Shown: positions 24,401 to 62,682, counted from the first letter of the stretch. The stretch is DNA of 64,000 nucleotides from Aplectana chamaeleonis (GCA_029168955.1 JAPDOI010001737.1:62001-126000); one strand, 5' to 3'. The notes: generated by a model not told the origin, from the sequence alone. A program made the numbers and translations.

Positions 24401-26054
24401 GTGACTGTCACCATCTCGATTACTGAGTACTTCTGAAACATTCCATTTAGGCCAAGTTTTTTGAGTCATTTGAGCAGTGTGAGACTTACGCTTGCTATGG
24501 AATGCAATTTTTGATAACCCAGTTCTATGTTAAGCTGAGCTTCAGTTATCTCCTCCGCAGTGGAACGTTGAGTCTGCCGACTCAACGTTCCACTGATTGC
24601 TTCCAATATGGACAATTTTCTCCCGGCGACTCTCGTAATGTTCAACCGCTCGTCTATGGCGCCTATTCGTTTCCAAGGCGCGGAAGGAACACTTAAGAAG
24701 TCTGCGACGATCCTAAAAGATGACACGTGATGCTAATAATATTATTGTCTTTGCATGTACAGCCTCGCTCTAACTCGTTGACTACCCATCTGGATGTAGC
24801 TTCCCGCGCGATTGCACCTGATTTCAACCAATGTGAGATGCCCTATAGATGAAGAAAAATATTTACCATTACCGCAGTCTACGATATTTTCCAGATTTTC
24901 TGAAATCCACCGATCTCTGCATTAATGTGAGGCAGTGATTCTCGCATTCTATCGCTAACCATTGCTAAACCAGAATGAAGTTTTTTCTCCTTTCCTCTTA
25001 TGGTGAATTAATATAAACGATACATAGATATGTTCGTTTCTTTGAAACATCTAAGAATGCTTCCACACGAGAGGCTCGCAGGCGAAAGTTCCATCGTGCT
25101 CAGTTGGGTAAATTACGTGTGGATAGACTTGACGCGCCTGCGCCGAATCGAATAGGATGTGAATAAAAAAGATTGTGCCTTCTGTATCAATTAGTTATGA
25201 GGATTCAGTTCATACTAATTCGATTGGTAGCAATGGTTAACCCTTATTTATGGAAGAACTGCCTACATTTAGGCAGTTTTCAGTTCAAATCGCGGCTCAA
25301 CAATTGATGATTGTGCCTTCTGTATCAATTAGTTATGAGGATTCAGTTCATACTAAATCGATTGGTAGCAATGGTCAACCCTTATTTATGGAAGAACTGC
25401 CTACATTTAGGCAGTTTTCAGTTCAAATCGCGGCTCAACAATTGAGCCGGTTCATTTGCGTTCCTAGAAAGTAAACAGTCTGGCGCTCTGAATCAAATTA
25501 TGACGAGAAACATAACCATTTAACTTGTTCCTCACTCCTCTGTTTGTTTCATCACCATGCGACTAGCGGTGTGTGGATGTGACAAGCGCGCCCCATCAGA
25601 GCTCGCCGCGCCAGTCGCGACGGCGACTAGAGGTATCTTTACGTAACATGGCCATGGTGGACGTTTGAAGAGAATGTGCCCGCTAATTTTTCAAGTTCTT
25701 CCAATTTTTCGCTCTAGCGTATGGCCCTTAGGAAAAACCGAACATAGATTATTATTACTCTATCCATCCCCACAACTCTCAGAAGAACTTTTTTCAGGAC
25801 GTTCCCCCGGGGGTCATCCCTTGTAAGAGCAGTGGTTGAAAGCAATGTGTACCATAATAATTTATTTTCAGGTCATCACCTACAAACTGATAACACCTTC
25901 TGTAGTTTCCGAACGTTTGAAGGTTCGAGCATCTCTAGCCAAGGCCGGACTGCGGGAACTTCAAGCTAAAGGCCTTGTGAAATGCATTGTCCACCACGGA
26001 GGTCAAATCGTCTATACTCGTGCCACCAAGGAGGCCGATGTCATTGTTGAGTAA
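12412..26054 (+). CDS. rps-25: Ribosomal protein S25 (eS25), two exons split by a 13.3-kb intron
   Basis: eS25 is a small-subunit ribosomal protein. Exon 1 (12412-12591) encodes the lysine- and glycine-rich basic N-terminus and then [20 protein letters not shown] and [12 protein letters not shown] sequence. It ends in GAG followed by the donor GTGTGT. Exon 2 (25872-26054) begins after TTTATTTTCAG with [19 protein letters not shown] and continues [19 protein letters not shown] to the TAA stop. Both junctions are phase 0 and the product is 120 residues, close to the usual 115-125. No recognisable coding segment is missing. The intron (12592-25871) holds a CR1-like LINE, a hAT element and a larger inverted-repeat element, yet the exons look intact, so the gene is probably functional. 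The innexin start lies 167 bases downstream. Confidence 0.96.
12592..13503 (+). other. rps-25 intron, proximal part
   Basis: No gene is seen. ORFs on either strand lack family signatures. The donor GTGTGT is at its left edge. Confidence 0.5.
14088..14250. repeat. Direct repeat pair flanking the tRNA-like segment
   Basis: Two copies of a block reading TGGGTGCG.GAAGACTGGGGATT followed by GACCCG occur, starting near 14090 and 14218. The tRNA-Gly-like sequence sits exactly between them. A partial second GGTGGTTCAG lies at 14271. Confidence 0.65.
14135..14206 (+). pseudogene. tRNA-Gly(GCC)-like pseudogene
   Basis: The body GGTGGTTCAGTGGTAGA, the anticodon loop CTGCCAC with GCC, and GGGCGGCCCGG match tRNA-Gly(GCC). 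The T-arm is decayed (GGATTCGTTTCCCGACAG) and the acceptor strands no longer pair. It is a pseudogene or tRNA-derived fragment inside the hAT element. Confidence 0.7.
14320..14440 (-). mobile_element. Fragment of the PHD-LINE 5' region
   Basis: On the minus strand, words such as GTACGTTCGTGCCG, and a peptide context of CRTFVP..CAGKKI with KRAFVMRE, correspond to the 5' region of LINE A (9180-9310) and LINE B (38160-38250). It is embedded in the hAT element. Confidence 0.6.
14687..17080 (+). other. rps-25 intron stretch with GTCGAAGCGAC-type repeats
   Basis: No coding family is recognised. Between about 16030 and 16770 the word AGTCGAAGCGAC and its complement recur. CTGCGATCTGAAATCGCTGGGCGAAGC at 16062 (approximate copy at 16443, CCGCGATCTGAATTCTATGGGCGAAGCC) marks a repeated segment of roughly 80 bases. 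The family is unknown. Confidence 0.5.
17985..19308 (-). pseudogene. Reverse transcriptase domain of the CR1-like LINE
   Basis: The segment after the insertion resumes with [13 protein letters not shown], then a linker, then the RT core. [37 protein letters not shown] and AFADDIKLY are all intact. One frame break separates 19302-18706 from 18701-17985; further pieces (17981-17796 and 17799-17260) hold the thumb and the C-terminal [11 protein letters not shown] block. Confidence 0.88.
19311..19611. mobile_element. Tc/mariner-type MITE inserted in the CR1-like LINE
   Basis: Long terminal inverted repeats of about 65-70 bases (left begins TAGTCTACTGCAATGAAAGT, right complement begins AAGTCTACAGCAATGGAAGT) are flanked by TA on both sides (19309-19310 and 19612-19613). 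Removing the element with one TA restores an uninterrupted LINE reading frame (INEYL then GNVDWYGSL). The insertion and its ends are therefore defined to the base. Confidence 0.92.
19612..20187 (-). pseudogene. Endonuclease domain of the CR1-like LINE
   Basis: It carries [12 protein letters not shown] (the usual GGGVA block), then after a frameshift [27 protein letters not shown] and [12 protein letters not shown], the standard apurinic endonuclease motifs. The reading runs to INEYL and is interrupted exactly there by the 301-bp insertion. Confidence 0.85.
20455..21405 (-). pseudogene. ORF1 protein of the CR1-like LINE
   Basis: This 316-codon ORF has a predicted coiled-coil stretch ([20 protein letters not shown] then [15 protein letters not shown]) followed by a domain with [19 protein letters not shown] and [23 protein letters not shown]. 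That second domain is typical of nucleic-acid-binding ORF1 regions just upstream of the endonuclease in nematode CR1-like elements. The C-terminal 90 residues are low complexity (repeated VNV, ITPG). It is open throughout, but the element downstream is broken. Confidence 0.75.
21411..22531 (+). other. rps-25 intron stretch with a hAT-like fragment
   Basis: No gene is recognised. At about 22420-22500, GCGCCAATTTTCGGCATATC and TACGACCCCCTCCC resemble the interior of the hAT elements but lack complete ends. Confidence 0.45.
22868..22950 (+). pseudogene. tRNA-like sequence with A and B boxes
   Basis: TGGTCGAGAGG fits the A box and GGTTCGATTCC the B box, with a good T-stem (GCGGG/CCCGC). The long variable region suggests a Leu/Ser-type ancestor. 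The acceptor strands do not pair, so it is more likely a tRNA pseudogene or SINE head than a working tRNA. Confidence 0.5.
23656..23680. repeat. (CA)n microsatellite
   Basis: ACACATACACACACACACACACC lies within the inverted-repeat block of the 3.3-kb element. The right-arm counterpart lacks the expansion. Confidence 0.75.
24557..24596. repeat. Short perfect hairpin
   Basis: AGTGGAACGTTGAGT and its exact complement ACTCAACGTTCCACT are separated by CTGCCG. The stem is 15 bp and G+C moderate. It lies inside the 3.3-kb element; its function is unknown. Confidence 0.7.
25171..25445 (+). repeat. 138-bp direct tandem duplication
   Basis: Two nearly identical 138-bp units start with GATTGTGCCTTCTGTATC at 25171 and 25309. 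The unit length is a multiple of three, so one plus-strand frame reads through both (the motif [19 protein letters not shown] occurs twice). No family is recognised, and each unit contains a small hairpin (CTGCCTA..TAGGCAG). Confidence 0.8.
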
Positions 26055-26221
26055 ACGTTGTTATTTGTTGTGATCACGGTTATTCTACATGAAAATATTT
26101 GAGTGTTTGTTGATGCAGCTGTATATCATGCCATCGATTGGTTTTAAATATTTCTGAAACATTCGTGACCAGCTGCTAAGGAGTAGCAATGCAAACTACA
26201 GAAACTAAAAATTGCAGCGAC
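26055..26221 (+). promoter_or_regulatory. Intercistronic region rps-25 / innexin with probable trans-splice acceptor
   Basis: Only 167 bases separate the rps-25 TAA from the innexin ATG. AAATTGCAG ends four bases before that ATG (26217), and another acceptor-like AACTACAG lies 15 bases earlier. This spacing fits a nematode operon in which the downstream gene receives a spliced leader (SL2 type). No canonical AATAAA is visible; AAATATT occurs at about 26092 and 26147. The operon is inferred. Confidence 0.6.
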
Positions 26222-54911
<28,690 letters not shown>

Positions 54912-57900
54912 AACTTTGCTTAATCTTCTATTGTGCATAGTGTTTATATGTATACCTGGTCGTTCCATAAGCTTAAGCTGCGTCACCAGAATGCTGTATT
55001 ACAGGGTTCGGTTATCTTCTATTACTTTCGCCCTTTTAGTGAAGCTGTCTTCGTTTTCTCTCCGCTAGTATGCACATGTATTAATTTTGCAATTTCCTTA
55101 ATTTCTGAAGCCCCTTGTCTGTTTTTGAATATTTCTTTGGATATTTTTTTACCGGTTTTTTGCGCTTTAAATATTATTTCGCTTTAATCGTTGTTAATAA
55201 TGCATAATTAATATTAAGACGGCATGTATTTCAATTTTTTTAGTATTTTAAACTAATTGTAAATATGTTTGTAGATTACGCCTGAGCTCCATCGCTGCTT
55301 TTGCATATTTTTTTACAGCAGTAAGGGCAATCGATTTTTTCGCTAATCGTTTCCCAAGTCCTTTGAGAGCTCTATTTTACAAATTGGTCGAAAGTTGGTG
55401 TCAAACACGTATATTTATTGAAGGCAAGTAAATGTTTTCATAGTTTGTCGTTGCTTGTTTTGGTCTTTTTGGTGCCATCAATGATAAGATAGGAAGAGGG
55501 TGGGAAGTATATTTTAGCCTCCTCTAGCAGTGCTGTGTATGATTGCATACAAAATCCACCTTGTTCAATGACAGTAGTTCTTCATTTCGACATTATTCTC
55601 TCCAATGAAGTTGGTCTCGGGTTAGAGCTTTAATGACGAATGAAAAGTTGAAAAGAGGCCACAATCAGTTCAAGGTTGTGTTGCTCTAGCCCTAACCCCT
55701 TGACTCATAGAAGGACTCAATAATGTAACAAAGATGTGTCAGACTGACCAGAAAGGGCAGCACCAGATGTCAGCCAGCGAATCTCCCAGTGTGCGTGCGT
55801 GAATTTTCTTCCAAGAATAGTGTACCATTTTGATATTGGAACCAAATACTACACAGTGCGTTTCTTTGTTTATGGACATTTCAGTTCTTAACGGTATCGC
55901 CGTCCAGCGTGATGGCGTGCCTTTTTTAAAATCCTGAGCGCATTCAGGTTGAAATCTATATATCTCCATGTTTTCAAGATTCCGAAAATTTCAGAACTTT
56001 TTATTTAGCACTTTTTATTTTCAACCGTTTCATTGCTCGTGAACACTCAGTCTAGGAATTAATTTGATGGACAAACTCAACGACTCATCACGAGCTTGCA
56101 GCCTACATTTGCTTCTTCATTCGTGATCTAATCGTACAGTGGATTTGACATGCTCTTCATCGGATTTCGGGGAACTGATCCAGCTATATACGTCGTGAAT
56201 TGCTGGTTCCGGCTTATTCATCAAATGGAGTTGCCTGCTATTCACGTATACCTTGTGTAAGATAACCCATAATGGTTTTTCGTTTGGTTGAATTCGAGGT
56301 TAGACAGTCAATCCAAGACGTCACCTTGGAGCCAAGAGGAAGGTGATCTACGATGGCTCTGGTACTATCCTGTGGAAATATCGGAATTCGACCGCCGCCT
56401 GTGGCCCGTCAAAAATGACAGGAGGTGATTCTGTACTCTCTGGTAAACGTCTGAACTAATACGACAGGAGCGGAGAGAGAGAGAGAGAGAGCCGGGTCTG
56501 TTATCGCAACAGAATATCCCTGACAGCACCAATGGTACCACCGCCTGATGTATGCGGGTCGTTTCCTGAATCATGCCGTGAAGATCTCATGCCAACAAGT
56601 CAGTCTAGGTTAAACTTTTCTAAGCCCGGAGAAGATCACCTGAACACCACAAACCATTTTCAATTCACATGTAATTATGCTGCGCTCATTTTCACTCCGA
56701 TCTAAATCCTCAGAATGTTTCTTCGTGCAAATTGGAGATGGGCAACTTTCTGAGTGCAAACTAACCATGGAGGCTTCTTACCTTACTGTGGCGATTTGGA
56801 AAATCATATCGTTGCTATAGATCTGTGACAGTACATAAATGACACGTGCTTGAAATTGGCTAAATGACTGCGGGAGTTCCAAAAACGGCATTTTTATTGC
56901 TTCAAAAAAAGGTAAGGGTAATTTTTGGGGCGTTCAGAAAAAATTTCTCGGATTCGGCTCACAACTTTCAGAGACTTTGGCCGAGCTACCGTATACGCAC
57001 CGCAACCTAACGTGATTTATCGAAAATCGATAAACGGGTTGCAGATTCGTGTTAGTCAGCCCGAATCGCCCCTATTTACAAGTTTTGAGGCGATTTGATC
57101 GCAGGATTCTCGAAATCATCAAAAGTCGCGTTGGACAGCAAATTTCCCTCCATTTCCAAGCTGAACCAGGCGGAATTTACAAAATACTGACAAATGGACC
57201 TCAGATTCGTAATCAGCACCCAAAACAACCCCTAGGAAAACGTTGTAAGCTCAATCCGAGACAATTTTTTTGAGCTCCCTAAAAATTGCCATTTGTGTAC
57301 CCCTTTTCTATTGGCAAAGCTATGGAAATGCCCAATTTTGGAAATCTCCTGTGAATCTTTCAGGCATTTAGCCGATTCGGAGTATGGACTATTGGAGCAC
57401 TGTCCCCCCCCCCCCCTAGAACATATTAAAGGGGCATCTCGAAACTCCATCTTTTGTGTGCGACCCTCCCTTGTAAGTGGAGCGACTTTCGCTCCACTTC
57501 TCTCACAATGTCTTCAATTTTTTCTCTCCTCAGATCGTAACTATGACACAAACTGGATCAGGTCTGCCCGGACCTGGTTGACACTGACTATTGTGCCGGT
57601 ATCTCTTCCAGAAAAATTCCGTGCACGTCCTCAGATAGAATTCTTGTCGTATGGCTACATCTCTCATTAACCTCTCATGTAGCCACAAACAACCCAAGAT
57701 ATCCTCCGATTTCGGGTATGGATGCGACGCACGACTGAAGAAATAAAAGAGCTGTGATGGGCCGAAAGAAGGTAACGAGGGACAATCAAAGTTTTCGTAT
57801 CAAAAACCTCCAGCTTTTGGTGGAAAAGCCGAGCCTTTTCGAGGTTTCCGAATGGTTCAAAACGCTATATGCTTTGAACGCTTTGGCGCGGCTTTGTCGT

Positions 57901-58310
57901 TTGTTCGTGTACACAAAGTCTCGGAACGGCATAGTATCCAATGTCTCGAAAAACTCGAGTACAAATGTGTACCTTGTCTACGAATTCAATAATTTAAACA
58001 GTAATTTTTCCCTCAATTTCTACTTGAAAACAGCCTACTTATAAACGTGAAACTTATCGGGGAGTCTCTTTTTTTCCAAAAAAAAAGACACCTTTTCGAA
58101 TCAACTGTTAGATTGTGTACCTTTGCAGTTTTTACTGACGATGATAACGAAAACTGTGGTGCGCGCCAAGCGCGCACCAGGTTTGGCTTTAACTCGCCCA
58201 CGCGCAACTCTGCGATTACGAAATCGGCGTTCGGAGTGAATGTGGAAATGCGGTTTTGTCTTCATTGGAAAGAGCGTAAAAAGTTGGGGTATACACCCAA
58301 AGATGGTTAA
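54912..58310. other. Innexin 3' flank and intergenic stretch
   Basis: Just after the innexin stop the sequence is AT-rich and should hold the 3' UTR; AATAATGCATAATTAATATT near 55197 is the closest to a poly(A) signal region. A (GA)n tract lies at 56473-56490 and a C11 run near 57407. ORFs between 57049 and 58310 have no recognised family. Confidence 0.45.
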
Positions 58311-58710
58311 AAATGGTTCCTTGGTGCTCGAGAAAAATGGCGAAAACCACGTGATTTTGGTCGAAAAACTGTTGATCTCCGGTTTTTCAGACGGCGTTCA
58401 CGATGTTGTTGCAGTACTTGAAATTGAGCTAGGAAGCTAATTTTTTGGCAGGAGGCTAGAAATGGATGCAGCTACCTCCTATTCAATTTCGGAGTTGAAA
58501 ACTCAATTTTAGCGGAACCTCAATATTGAGGGTCAAGACGGGTAAAAACATGTAAACATGTTATTGTAAACCATCCGACGTTCCCTGAACTTCGAAAATG
58601 AACTAGTGGAAATCAACACAGCTAATGATAGGCTTCTGGCCAAGATTGTTCTCTCTTTGAGATGGTTGGTGTAAATAGGATTTGAGGAGTGCGCAGGACG
58701 CCGCAGAAAG
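58311..58710 (+). repeat. Dispersed repeat, copy 1
   Basis: About 400 bases match 59627-60030 directly, including GAGAAAAATGGCGAAAACCA, TTTTTTGGCAGG and AACATGTTATTGTAAACCAT. It ends in a single 43-bp minisatellite unit fragment (GTGCGCAGGACGCCGCAGAA). Confidence 0.85.
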
Positions 58711-59117
58711 AGACGATTGTAATTTGTCTCCGGCACAAAATTCCACTCAGGAATTATCCTGCTGAAGTTGCGCTCTGGCCTATTGAGGCAAGTTAAAACC
58801 TGTTTCACGTGTACTAAGTCAAGACGCGTATGAACATAGACATGTTAAGACAAAGGTATTAACAATGTTGCTGGTATAAAAGGCTCCTCATCCCACCGTG
58901 TGCCTCAGTCGGCTCTTCGGAGCCGGCCGTGGAAGGTGGTCTTAGTCACTTTCCAGAAGATCCACCGGATTCCGGAGGATAATTTTTGTCGCCGAGGGGA
59001 TATCCCCACGGCTCGGGGTGGGGGGAGGTGGTACCCAAGTATGGGCCCATCTCCCCACGGTTTGCAGTGTGGTGGACCCCACTGCGAGCAGTGGTGATGG
59101 GGTCACCCCCACCTCCT
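58711..59117. other. Intergenic stretch
   Basis: The segment is G/C-rich near 59020-59120 (TCGGGGTGGGGGGAGGTGG). No gene is recognised. Confidence 0.35.
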
Positions 59118-59592
59118 CTTAGAGTTTTGACCGAGAAATAGCCGCGAAACGCCTGCTTGCCGCCGCTAAATAGCCGCTAACTAATGCCGCAAAATAGCCG
59201 CCAAATGATTCTCGCCGCGAAATAGCCGAGAAATAATGCTCTCCAGGCAGATATACGGAGCATTCCAGAGGCATAATTCAGATGTCAGCACCTCCGTCGG
59301 TTCAATTATCCAAGTTTGAGGTTCGTGGACCTCGTTCAACCTCTGGAAGCCCCGCCCAACCGCTGGCGGCCCCACACGGTGGCTCGTCGAGCCGGCGACG
59401 GTTGCGTCTTGGTTAATTTTGATTATTTCTAAATATTTCTCGGTTATATCTCGGCTATTTCTCGGATACTTCTGGTCCGTTCCATGAGAAGCCGAAAAAT
59501 AGCCGCGGAATAACCTGGAAATAGCCCACCAGGAGCCGCTGTGGAGCCTGGTGGGCTATTTCCCGGCTATTTCGCGGCCAAAACTCTCAGAG
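59118..59592. mobile_element. AATAGCCG-rich TIR element, copy 1
   Basis: The ends AGAGTTTTGACCGAGAAATA and TATTTCGCGGCCAAAACTCT are inverted repeats. The inside holds many GAAATAGCCG units and a hairpin (AATAGCCCACCAGGAGCCGC / GCCTGGTGGGCTATT). A second copy lies in opposite orientation at 61948-62392. Confidence 0.8.
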
Positions 59593-59626
59593 TCCCGTTA
59601 GGATCACAGCAGGGATGATCCTTGTG

Positions 59627-60170
59627 GAATGGTCTCTTGGCGCTCGAGAAAAATGGCGAAAACCACGTGATTTTGATCGAAATCTTTTTTCTCTCCTTTT
59701 TTTCAGACGGCATTCACGATCTTGTTGCAACACTTAAAATTTAGCTAGGAAGTAAATTTTTTGGCAGGGGGCGGGGAGTGGATGGAGCTAGCTCCAATAC
59801 AATTTTGGAGCTGAAAGCTCAATTTTAGCGGAACGTCAAAATTGAGGGCCAAGACGGGTAAAACCATGTAAACATGTTATTGTAAACCATCCGACGCTCA
59901 CTGAACTTTGAAAATGAACTAATGAAAATCAACACAGCCAATGATAGTCTTCCGCCCAGGTTTGTTTCCTCTTTGAGACGGTTGGTGTGAATAGGATTTG
60001 AGGAGTGCGCAGGATGCCGTACAAAGTGTGTGGGCCCCCAGTGGAAGTGCGCAAGACGCCGCAGAAAGTGTGCGGGCCCCTTGTGGGAATTCTCAGGACG
60101 CCGTAAAAAGTGTGCGGGCCCCAGTGGGAGTGCACAGGACGCCCAAGAAAGTGTGCGGGACCTCAGTAGG
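59627..60170 (+). repeat. Dispersed repeat, copy 2, ending in 43-bp minisatellite units
   Basis: The first 400 bases match 58311-58710. From about 60000 it carries four to five 43-bp units (AGTGTGCGGGCCC..CAGGACGCCG) in reverse orientation to the array at 31905-32790. Confidence 0.85.
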
Positions 60171-60361
60171 AAAGAATGGGTCTTTTTTATGTCTGCGGGT
60201 CACAATTTTTAGGAGTTATAGTCGTCCGACCACACCTATCGGTAATGATTCAATTATTTACCGTAGGGAAAAGCTTTCATAAAAGGTTTTTCCTCTCTAG
60301 AGTGGAAATCGCTAAGCAAAAATCAGGTCAGAAAGGGGACCTTTGGTAAAAATATATGAAA

Positions 60362-61016
60362 TTTCCAAAAGTTTAGCTTCCTGGCAGAAGTAATGATTTG
60401 GCAATGTTATAACTACAAGAAATATAGAAGTTGACAGAATAAAATAAAAAAAACGTTTTGAAATATCTTTGAAAATGATTTGGCACAAATAACCAGAACT
60501 AATGAAAAACTGGGAAATGTAGTGAAATAACCAAAACCGGATTTGGCGGTCATTCATAGGCCAACTTTTGATAAGTAGTGACTGACGAGGGATTAAATTC
60601 TACAAGATTCTCCGTTAAACTTATCAAAGCTAAATCAAGTGCGCAACGGAAACCGTAAAACGTTTCATTGAAGATGTAATACGGAAACCGGGGTGGGTCA
60701 AGCTATGTGAACGTAATGCTCAAATTCGATGCGCGCTTGATTTCGCTTTGATAGGTTTAACGGAGAAGCTTGTAAAATTTAATCTCACGTCAGTTACTAC
60801 TTATCAAAAGTTGGCCTATGAATGACCGCCAAATCCGGTTTTGGTTATTTCACTACATTTCCCAGTTTTTCATTAGTTCTGGTTATTTTATGCCAAATCA
60901 TTTTCAAAGATATTTCAAGACGTTTTTTTTTATTTTATTTGGTCAACTTCTATATTTCTTGTAGTTATAACATTGCCAAATCATTACTTTTGCCAGGAAG
61001 CTAAACTTTTGGAAAT
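60362..61016. repeat. Large palindrome, arms about 285 bp
   Basis: The left arm 60362-60645 and right arm 60731-61016 are reverse complements with few mismatches (TTTCCAAAAGTTTAGCTTCC ... GGAAGCTAAACTTTTGGAAA). The spacer is about 85 bases. It lies 0.2 kb upstream of the UGT start. It may be a foldback transposon or a recent inverted duplication. Confidence 0.9.
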
Positions 61017-61054
61017 CTAGAACTGTTAGAAAGAGGGAAGTTCTGTCCAAACGC

Positions 61055-61199
61055 ATAGCCTAGCTCTCTCATTTTGAGCCGGTCGAGGTGAGGCTTATCG
61101 CGTTTATCATGTCAAAATCTGCTTATCACTGTTATATTTCCAAATGATCGACCGCTCCACTGCTTGCTCCGCCCGGACTCATCTGAGCAAGCTAGGTTT
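61055..61199. mobile_element. TIR element, copy 2 (short form of 50464-50924)
   Basis: It starts TAGCCTAGCTCTCTC and ends GAGCAAGCTAGGTT, an imperfect inverted repeat, and shares TTGAGCCGGTCGA and CTTATCACTGTTATATTT with copy 1. It ends 30 bases before the UGT start codon. Confidence 0.65.
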
Positions 61200-61212
61200 T
61201 ATGTGTATATTG

Positions 61213-61228
61213 TTCTTTTTTCAGAAGA
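61213..61228 (+). promoter_or_regulatory. Probable spliced-leader acceptor of the UGT gene
   Basis: TTCTTTTTTCAG ends at 61224 and is followed by AAGA and the ATG at 61229. It is an excellent nematode acceptor placed directly before the start codon. Confidence 0.65.
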
Positions 61229-61564
61229 ATGTTCATTTTTATTTTACTTCAAACCGTGATCAATGTCTGCTCCTATAAAATAATGGTATTTTCGCCTACA
61301 ATAAGTCATTCACATATGATTTCCAATGGTCGCATAGCAGACGAGTTGGCTTTGGCTGGTCACGATGTTGTGAGTTTCCTTGATCATCAAGAAATTCGTG
61401 TAGTGGTTACGGGCAACGAACTCGGTCTGAATAAAGGCGCCCTTAGTTGCAGATCCTGTTTGAGCCAGACTTTCTGAATATTTCCCACAAGGTGGAGACT
61501 TCAAAGGTTGCACGTCGTTGGGTGATTCATGGTTTCCCTTCTATCCTTAACGAAGTTCTACAAG
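61229..61564 (+). CDS. ugt: UDP-glucuronosyltransferase, first two exons, partial
   Basis: UGTs transfer a sugar from UDP-sugar to small lipophilic molecules in the ER, a detoxification role. Exon 1 (61229-61369) encodes a signal peptide (MFIFILLQTVINVCS) and YKIMVFSPTISHSHMISNGR, then IADELALAGHDV. The phase-0 donor GTGAGT and the acceptor TTAGTTGCAG lead to exon 2 (61453-61564), ILFEPDFLNISHKVETSKVA and RRWVIHGFPSILNEVLQ, ending at a possible donor CAAG|GTCAGA. The hydrophobic start followed by FSPTISHSHMISNGRIAD is characteristic of nematode UGTs. The family is about 520 residues; only about 84 are seen here. No later exon is recognised up to 64000, so the gene either continues beyond the window after a long intron or is a truncated relic. 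Confidence 0.88.
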
Positions 61565-61947
61565 GTCAGAAATTCACGGCATTGAAATTCGCCACAGTGT
61601 ACGATCGCCTCGGAGACTTTAGTCTTGTGAATGGACGGGCCACGGAGGGTCCTCTGCGATTGAGACCGCGCAGATCACTGGCGTCGCGAATGCAGTTCGG
61701 GTCCCCGCAAATGATCGCATTGTGTCCATTCGTCAGACTATAATTGACGGAAGGACTATGAACATTAGATCCTGGCTGTTTCAACCAAGATCATCAATCA
61801 CTTGCGAACTGAATTGTTTCGAGTAAACATAGTCTTTCGATATGGGACAGAAAGGTGTCAATTCCACAACCCAGTGTTTTCAATCAATTTTTTTTCTCGA
61901 GTTTCTGCAAATACAAGAGCATAAATGCTTTTCGTTAGGCTGCCGTC
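61565..61947 (+). other. Downstream of UGT exon 2
   Basis: The frame stays open to 61743 but the sequence no longer resembles UGT. No further exon is recognised. Confidence 0.4.
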
Positions 61948-62392
61948 CTCTGAGAGCTTCGGCCGCGAAATAGCCAGGAAATAGCCCACCAGGCTCCGCA
62001 GCGGCTCCTGGTGGGCTATTTCCCGGCTATTTCTCGGTTTTTCACTGAACGGACAAGAAGTAGCCGAGATATAACCGAGAAATACTCAGAAGTAAACAAA
62101 ATTGACCAAGACGCAACCATGGCCGGCTCGCCGAGCCACCATCTGGGGCCGCCAGCGCTTGGGCGGGGCCTTCAGAGGCTGAACGAGGACCAAGTACCTC
62201 AAACTTGGGTAATTGAACCGACAGAGGTGCTGAAATTTGAATCATGCCTCTGGAATGCTCCGTATTTATATCTACCGGGAGAGCATTATTTCTCGGCTAT
62301 TTCGCGGCGAGCATTATTTAGCGGCTACTTTGCGGCAAGCAGGCATTTCTCGGCTATTTCGCGGCTATTTCTTGGTCAAAACTCTCAGAGTC
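61948..62392. mobile_element. AATAGCCG-rich TIR element, copy 2
   Basis: This is in opposite orientation to 59118-59592. It starts CTCTGAGAGCTTCGGCCGCG and ends TTGGTCAAAACTCTCAGAG, with the same internal CCACCAGG..CCTGGTGG hairpin. The two copies bracket the UGT exons. Confidence 0.8.
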
Positions 62393-62429
62393 AGGGGTGG
62401 TCGATGAACTGAGTCCCACTTTAAAAAAA

Positions 62430-62590
62430 TGAAAACATGTTATATACATGCAATATAAAGTGTAAGATATGTACTTGAGACATTCAAGTATCTTACCTTT
62501 ATATGGCATGTAACCTACACTTATATTACATGTAATATACATTTATATGACACGTAACGCACGCTTATATCTCATGTAGCTTAATTAGAG
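62430..62590. repeat. Degenerate TTATAT..CATGTAA repeats
   Basis: Short units such as CTTATATTACATGTAATATA recur four to five times with variation. Similar words appear at the right edge of the window (63925-64000). Confidence 0.6.
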
Positions 62591-62682
62591 GTGCAAGTTG
62601 AAACTCGATGCAGGCAGCATACACGCTCGTAGACGTGATTGAGATAACTATGGAAATAGAATGGTATGGCCCAGATTACAAC

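Larger units (their letters stand above)
22532..25825. mobile_element. 3.3-kb element with long terminal inverted repeats, interrupted
   Basis: The left end ACAAGGGACGAC..CCCCGGGGG runs through AGTTCTTCTGAGAGTTGTGG and AATCTATGTTCGG to CCTAAGGGCC near 22640. The right end (25735-25825) is its complement. A second matched block, GTTACGTAAAGATACCTCTA with GTCGCCGTCGCG, occurs at 23580-23660 and in complement at 25560-25655. The left arm is thus split by about 0.9 kb of inserted sequence (22645-23565). No transposase is recognised. It ends 46 bases before rps-25 exon 2. Its superfamily is unknown. Confidence 0.7.
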
